Assembly: GCA_015847255.1 (NCBI GenBank)
Contig: JADLZK010008406.1
Location: 16,650 to 80,649, forward strand
Length of the DNA stretch: 64,000 nucleotides
Direction: 5' to 3'
DNA from: Hyparrhenia diplandra
Taxonomy: Eukaryota > Streptophyta > Magnoliopsida > Poales > Poaceae
Positions 58,301 through 64,000 of the stretch are shown in pieces; the stretch's first letter is position 1, and the number at the start of each line of letters is the position of its first letter. The notes under the pieces were generated by a model. The model was not told where the DNA came from and did no database searches. It saw only the letters and a list, made by a program, of their open reading frames with translations. Made by a program: the position numbers and the translations under genes.

Positions 58301-59200
58301 CACCACGTCGGATCAATGCTGACTCATCCAAACAGAGCCCGTGGCGTGGCGGCGGCGGCATCGAGGCGTGGCGTAGCCTGTGGATCTAGGCGAGCGAGAG
58401 CGGGCAGCTGAGTCCGCGGCAATGGGGGGCGAGCCTGGGGACGAAGGCCGAGCCTGCGGTGACAAGCACGCGCGTGGCGGCGTCGCTGTTCGGGCCGCCA
58501 TCACCACCACCGCGGGTCGTGCACAGGCGGGGTGCCGGGGCTGTCAACACCATCACTGGCCGCACGCTGGACAGGCGCTCTCTCCGTTGGCCCGCGGCGG
58601 ACAGGCCTTTGGTCTCCAGCGGCCTCCCGGTTTTGCCATGGCTGGAGCACCCTTGCTGTGTTCGACAAGACCGAGCTCGTCTGCGCCATCGGATGAGCTA
58701 GGACACACCACGGTGAAGCTCGTCCGCGCTCGTTGCCGCACTCGACGATGATGCTCATCGACGAACAAAACCCGTGTGCCGCCTCCCTGCGGCGTGGCAG
58801 CAGCTGTATCACAGCGCCGATGCTCATGTCTGCCATGTTGTTACCTTGATGACATCATCAAGGCGTCATACCTATATCGTATACTTTTTTTCCTCTTAAA
58901 AAATAAAACCAAAAATACATAAATACCTTTACCCATACTTGTCACTACGGCCAAAGAAGACGAAAAGCAACCGGGCACTTGCTAATGGAGAAGAAGAGGA
59001 CGACGAGTCAGTGCGATGTCGAGGTCCCTCACTTCCGCATGGAGGTCTCGTCGACCGCGCGACGTCGGTTTGCCGGCCGCGCCTGCATATGCCAGTGCCA
59101 CCGCCAGCGGCGCCGCGACTCGAAGTCTCGAACGAGAGTTGCGCAGCGCGCAGCGCGCAGCTGTCGGTGTAGGTGGTGGGGCTGGCGCGTGACAAGCTAA
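58301..59200. other. GC-rich block, probably gene debris or transposon cargo
   Basis: Long low-complexity frames exist on both strands (for example 58380-58751 and 58836-58501), none with a domain I can name. A stretch at 58630-58700 codes for STLAVFDKTELVCAIG in one frame, isolated. Likely captured or decayed sequence. Confidence 0.35.
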
Positions 59201-59309
59201 GGATGCGCCAACGCAAAAGCCTCAAAAATATTCGGATTGAATAGATGAGGACCGTGTATGGCCGGTTTCGTTTCCAAATACATTTTGTTCCGTTTTTCTT
59301 TTTTAGACA

Positions 59310-59970
59310 TGGACTCGTGCCTCGTGGGGTGAGGGCCTTTTGTGAAATTTTGCCCCTTTTTAAAAAAAAAAAAAAAAATCGGTTTGAAACTATTTTGCAT
59401 GGTATTGGAGTTTCAATTCAAATTTTTGTGGGGATCGGGGCGGCGCCATGTCATGCGTTAGTGGTTTCACCACCATTTTTCAATTATTTTTATACTCTTT
59501 AATTGCTAAAATATAGAAATGTTAGGACAAAACCGATTTCGTCAATTTTTCTATTGGGTAAGTCCGTTTTGCATGCATATTTTTTACCGCAGTAGTATAG
59601 TTCATGCAAATAGTGCTACAAGTCCTATCGTTTTCACTTTAGTTTTGTTTGTCAGGACGCCCGCCCGTCTCCGCGTACATCAAAAATTGGATGCATGAGA
59701 CAAAAAATTTGATATGATAGGTCAATAGTGAATTTTGGAGAGCGCCACATGCGACAGTAGTATATGCAGTGCGATGTGACATGCAAATCGCGAAAAAATG
59801 TCACATAAGGGGGTTAAATTATTGTCCCACCATGACCAAAAGGATACCTCATGCAAATAGTTTCAAGAGGGGGTCAATAATGAATTTTGGAGAGAGAATT
59901 GGGGCAAGGAATGGCGTGCATTTGAAATTTTTTTTAAAAAAGGCAAAATTTCACAAAAATCACGGGGTGA
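59310..59970. repeat. imperfect inverted-repeat-bounded segment
   Basis: Left gtggggtgagggccttttgtgaaattttgcc (words in part) and right ggcaaaatttcacaaaaatcacggggtgag are reverse complements of each other apart from small changes. Inside are direct repeats (tgaattttggagag at about 59730 and 59880; catgcaaatagt at about 59604 and 59852). It suggests a small TIR element of unknown family. Confidence 0.55.
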
Positions 59971-60685
59971 GCTGATCCATTCTCTTTTTTTTTTGAGAAT
60001 GACCGCGGTACATCGCGATTGGCGCGACATGTATAAAAAAGATCAAAAGGCAGTTTAAGCGCATCACCAATTACAACGCGCACCTTTTTTTGTGTGAAGT
60101 AGAAAACCAAATTGAGACCACAAAGGAAAAAAAAGCGGTGCGGGGTATTTTAAATGAGTTTTTTTCTTTTACGTTCTATCATGAAATTATATATTAAGTG
60201 TACATTATCATACTCATCACAATCAAACGAGATTGTGGAAAGAAATCTACGAGACCAACAAATCTACGAGACCAAACTCTCACTAGCCCTTCCAACGCCA
60301 GATCGAACATCGGCGAGATAGGGAGAGCAGGAGAGACCTTATTTCCGTGCATCAATGTCGCGACCACCTCGTAGATGATGCAAGAAATTTAACCTATAAT
60401 AATAACAAGGATCAACAAAACCTAAAACCTACAAAGGGACTGGGATCCTCTAGGCCCTTAAAGGTAAGCTTAATGGGAGAGAGGAGGGGGAGGGAGGCAT
60501 TATTTTGGGGGAAGGTTGGCGATGGCTCTGATTGTTTTGCAAGCATGGATGATGGATAGAGGAACAGCGGCAAACATTGGTGGACTTTTGTGAGTGGCAA
60601 ATTTGGTTAATTTAGATATAGAGTGTTCTTGTCAAGGGGCTCACGGTGCAATGGCTAAGGTCATTTGTTGGGGGGTGAAATCTCA
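59971..60685. other. repetitive spacer before the Copia LTR
   Basis: T-run at 59984-59993 followed by gagaatgaccgcggtacatc resembles another LINE-type tail; the rest is AT-rich with short ORFs and no gene support. Confidence 0.45.
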
Positions 60686-62384
60686 TGTTTGGTTTTGGAA
60701 ATTGATGACACACTTGTGGACTAATCCTTTGCTCTAAGTGTGTGACTTGAGATAGGATTAGGTTGATGACAAGGAGCATGATGATCATGAACATGGACAA
60801 TATCGGTGGACTTGATGGATCGTCAAGCTCGGTGATCGGCAAGAGAGGAACCCGGAGATCAAGGCAAAGGTATACTTGATAGGGTTTTCCTTTTAGTGAT
60901 CAAGACACGATAGGCGTGTGATCACATTATAGGATAGATAGCCGACTATCAAGGGGATGCCGCGACAATCCTTGCATGAAGTGCTTCTAGGTCAATTGAC
61001 TTGCATATTGCATTTAGGACATGAGAGCACTAACCGATCTTGCCTAACATCTCGACGTGCTAACATTGGTGACAACGTGGTCATCTTGGACGTGTTGGCA
61101 ACCTACGGCAGAGAGGCGAAGCAAGTTTGAAGCAAAGAGTAAAGAAAAAGAAGATGAAGCGGTGTCCGGGAAGCGGCCGGGACGCGAGTGCGTGCGGCCG
61201 GGACGCCTCCGCCGGCGTCCGGTCGATCGCGTCTGGCGACCCCCTGCGGTGGGTTTTTGCCGGGCAGCGGTGGCCGGACCCTGGACGGAAGCTTCCGGTG
61301 TTGACCGGATCCGCTGATCGGACGCCGCGAAGGAAGGGTGCCGGTGTGGGGCCCAACCCTTGTCGGTTGTGGCCGGAAGCGATGTGGCCGGACTCGCGAC
61401 CGGACCCGCTGGTGTTCCGGTCGGGTGCGTCCGATCACCCCGCAGAGAGCAAATTTTTGGAGCAACGGCTCCATTTCGAGAAGGAGCCATATATATACTT
61501 GGTTGGCTGGTTCCTTAGGCTCTCTCTTGCACATTTGAAGCTTCAACTTGCTAGTGAGCATTTGATACTCCTCTCCACTCATCTCTCCATCCATAACTCG
61601 AATTCTTGGTGAGATTGAGAGTGATAGAAGTGCATTGCATTGCTTGGTTGCATCTAGAGCACTTCATCCTTGGAGAAGCCAGCGGGATTCTTGTTTCTCT
61701 TGGGAATTTGCCCGGTTCCCTAGCGGCTTGGAGCAAGGCGGTGTTGAGCTCGAGTGGAGCTTGTTCGAGGCCACACCGGTGGTTATTATGAGGGGTTGAG
61801 CCTTATCCCGCGGGAGGTTCGCGAAAGGCATCACTAGTGGATTTTCGTGGCTTGTTGGACCCTCTCTTGTGATCGTTTGCTTGGCGCCCATAGGGGTTTT
61901 GGCACCGGCCATTAAGCAGCAACCGTCAAGTGAGTGTGTCGCCCACAACGGGGACTAGCGTGCCGGCAAGCACGTGAACCTCGGTGAAAAATCATCGTGT
62001 CAACCTTGTTGTGCTCGTTGGAGATTTCTTGTTGACCACGGTGATTGGCTTCCACCTCTACACATCGGCGTCGGTATATCGTTCACTACTCCACGTGTAT
62101 TTACTTTGATATATCTTGTGTAGCTTTGCTTAGGTTGTTAGTTTGTTTAGTGTAGTTTAGCTCTAGTGGTAAATTAGTTAGTCTTGCTTGCTCACCTAGG
62201 AGTAAACTAGCGACCTAGTCTTTGTGTGGATTAGAGACAATAGTCTTTGACTTGTGGCTTGCTTAGCTAATTTGTAGCTCAGCTTACTTAGCTTCGCCAT
62301 CTTATTGTCTAATCCGTTTGTTTAGTGTTGTTGCAAGAATTTTTAATAGGCTATTCACCCCCCTCTAGCCATTAGGACCTTTCA
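60686..62384 (+). mobile_element. 5' LTR of a SIRE-type Copia retrotransposon
   Basis: Start tgtttggttttggaaattga (60686) and end gcacctttca-type terminus at 62384 (ggacctttca) give the TG...CA pattern. The body has GC-rich repeated gtccgg/ggccgg words (61160-61440) and a TATA-like catatatatacttgg at about 61488-61502, a probable U3 promoter. The cttccacccccctctag-type phrase (cacccccctctagcc near 62356) next to the end is a hallmark of this clade. The preceding 5 bases tctca would be the target duplication if the 3' LTR, outside the window, is followed by the same. Confidence 0.82.
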
Positions 62385-62386
62385 AG

Positions 62387-62398
62387 TGGTATCGAGGC
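62387..62398 (+). promoter_or_regulatory. primer binding site (tRNA-iMet type)
   Basis: tggtatcgaggc lies 2 bases after the LTR end. The canonical iMet PBS for plant Copia elements is tggtatcagagc, so it matches with few changes. It marks the boundary to the internal region. Confidence 0.8.
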
Positions 62399-62443
62399 GA
62401 GGCACCGTATTTGAGTGGCTTAACATCCACAGGTGATAAGAAA

Positions 62444-63919
62444 ATGGCTACTTTCCATGTCAACAACACCAAGAAGGCGCCATCTTTGATGGCACCAACT
62501 TTGGGCATTGAAAGTTGAAGATGACCGCACACCTCAAGCAAATCAATAGAGAAGTGTGGGTTGTCACGAAAACAAGTTTGAAGTGACAAAGCCAAATGAG
62601 CCAACGCCATTGAAGAGAAGAAAATATATACCAATGATGTGGCCGTGAGTGCTTTTCATGAGGCATTCAACGATAGAGTGTTTGAGCAAGTCAAGACACT
62701 CACCATCGCCCATGACATATGGAAGAAGCTAGAAAGAGTGCTATGAGGGCACCGAAGGAGTCAAGCAAGCCAAAGCCTACATCAAGCTTGAACAATTCAA
62801 TAGCTTCAAGATGGAGGAAGATGAGAGTGCCGGAGATGTTCCACCGCATGCAAGTGTTGGTGAACGATCTCAATGCACTCGGTGAAGACATCAAGGACAC
62901 AACATTCAACATGAAGTTCTTGAGGTGCTTACTAGGAAAGATTTGAGATGCTCAAGTCCGTACTAGTGAAGACCAACTTGAAGCTCTTGACACCAAATCA
63001 ATTGCTTGATGAGGTGATGACCGATGACTCTTTTAGAGATGACTCAAAGAAGCAAGAGCTCATCAACAAGGCCAACAAGAAGGCTAAGGATGAGGACAAG
63101 AAAGATGACAAGAAAGGGCTAGCACTCAAAGCTAGTTCTTCATCCAAGGGCAAGAAGAAGAAGGAAGAATCAAGTGATGAAGAGGATGGCACTTCTACAA
63201 GTGGAAGTGAGATTGATGAGCACATGGCTCTCTTTGTGAGGAGATTGGGAAAATTTGTGAAGAAGAACTACATCTCCAAGAACAAGAAGAAGCAATCATC
63301 CAAGAAGAAGACCAAGGATGGCAAGAATGATGGTAACATGACATGCTTTCGTTGCCATGATGATTGTCACTTGATTGCCGAAAGTGCCCATATGAGAGTG
63401 ATGATGAGAAGGGCATCAAGAAAGCAAGAAAAGAAGAATGATGTCAAGAATGAGAAGGAGAAGAAGCCCAAGAAGAAGAATGAGTCACATGTGGCTATGT
63501 GGGATAGTGATGGCTCATCCTCTTCAAGTGATGAAGAAGAGGAGAAGAAGAACAAGAAGAAGAGACAAGCTCACCTTGCTATGCATGACAAGATTTCTCT
63601 CTTCGACACTCCTTCTTCATGCTTCATGGCTAAGGCCACTAAGGTACAATCTATCACTAAAGATGATGATGATGATAGTGATAGTGATAGTGATGATGAG
63701 GAGCCAACTCAAACTAGGGAGGAGTTGCAAAGCATGTTTGATGAGTGCGTTGTCATGTTCAAGCAAAGTAGAAAGGAATGCAAGGGCTTGCATAAGGAAA
63801 CAAAGAGCCTTAAGCAAGAACTTGATGAGCTTCAGGCATCTTATGAGAGTCTAAAGGAAGACCATAAGAAGCTTGAGAAAACTCATTCTAAGTTAGAAAG
63901 CTCATTCCTCTCTACTTGA
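62444..63919 (+). pseudogene. Copia gag, frame-disrupted, and polyprotein start
   Basis: The gag N-terminal UBN2-like region reads in alternating frames (MATFHVNNTKKAPSLM, then KIYTNDVAVSAFHEAFNDRV, then KAYIKLEQFNSFKMEEDES, then NLKLLTPNQLLDEVMTDDSF), with stops between. From 62948 a long open frame of about 323 codons holds Lys-rich linkers, a degenerate CCHC knuckle (CFRCHDDCHLIAES: Gly and the last Cys are replaced), acidic/Ser patches and a C-terminal coiled coil (ECKGLHKETKSLKQELDEL). It stops at 63919, with the expected continuation in another frame (LDEHKLCLVVENVDTCN). The window ends inside the element, so protease, integrase and RT are not seen. Confidence 0.85.
63660..63700 (+). 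repeat. gatgat/gatagt microsatellite within gag
   Basis: Short (GATGAT)n(GATAGT)n runs encode an Asp/Ser tract (DDDDDSDSDSDDEE) in the Copia gag frame. Simple sequence expansion. Confidence 0.8.
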
Positions 63920-64000
63920 TGAGCACAAGTTGTGCTTAGTTGTTGAAAATGTTGATACATGCAATGCAAGCATCATGTGTGATATCCTTGTTGATGAATC

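Noticed and set aside
58313..58836. GC-rich ORFs on both strands near the bL25 5' flank
   Set aside because: No domain, antisense overlap and low-complexity composition.
62440..62940. Short ORFs in the Copia leader as separate genes
   Set aside because: They are pieces of the gag polyprotein in alternating frames.
1..64000. CRISPR array, rRNA or bacterial-type operon
   Set aside because: No regularly spaced repeats with unique spacers, no rRNA motifs, and gene structures are eukaryotic with introns.

Overview
This is a plant nuclear genomic window, almost certainly from a grass (Poaceae). The signs are GT-AG introns, GC-rich first exons beside AT-rich introns, and genes whose closest remembered relatives are rice and maize proteins. 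It also has a typical grass repeat load: Stowaway and PIF/Harbinger MITEs, LINE tails, a MuDR-type MULE and a SIRE-type Copia LTR. A panicoid grass is plausible, but this cannot be settled from sequence alone.

Layout. 1-8.6 kb: two serpin copies, a decayed exon 2 (1001-1782) and a nearly complete gene (6924-8561), separated by a degenerate reverse-strand LINE (about 2.29-6.05 kb) and a nested MITE pair (6.19-6.72 kb). 9.4-11.4 kb: an intact reverse-strand subclass III SnRK2 kinase gene (SAPK9-like, 7 coding exons, 362 aa). 12.2-16.5 kb: a 4.36-kb MULE with long terminal inverted repeats and a 9-bp target duplication, followed by a broken CIPK-type kinase fragment. 18.5-28.3 kb: a tandem pair of Tas-like plastid aldo-keto reductase genes; the first is open but altered at conserved sites, the second has conserved residues but a last-exon frameshift. 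29.8-32.6 kb: a reverse-strand OSB-type organellar single-stranded-DNA-binding protein gene with a disrupted exon 1, followed by a second diverged copy of the exon 1 block (33.8-35.2 kb). 37.1-37.6 kb: a hAT (TTF-type) transposase fragment. 38.3-45.0 kb: transposon-derived DNA whose centrepiece is a near-perfect inverted repeat with arms of about 0.8 kb around a Ulp1-protease-like relic. 45.7-46.6 kb: a LOB-domain transcription factor gene whose reading frame is broken by several single-base indels. 53.5-58.0 kb: a reverse-strand bL25-type ribosomal protein gene with a 3.5-kb intron. 60.7-64.0 kb: the 5' LTR, primer binding site and gag region of a Copia element that runs out of the window.

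The host genes do not form a pathway: ABA/osmotic-stress kinase, serpin, NADPH oxidoreductase, organellar DNA maintenance, organellar translation and a developmental transcription factor. The common theme is duplication followed by unequal decay (serpins, aldo-keto reductases, OSB exon 1), with transposon insertions that can be read against an empty site in the paralogue. A caution applies throughout: several conserved GC-rich exons (serpin, OSB, LBD, bL25) carry single-base indels although the protein stays recognisable across the alternating frames. This fits either very young pseudogenes or residual sequencing/assembly indels.
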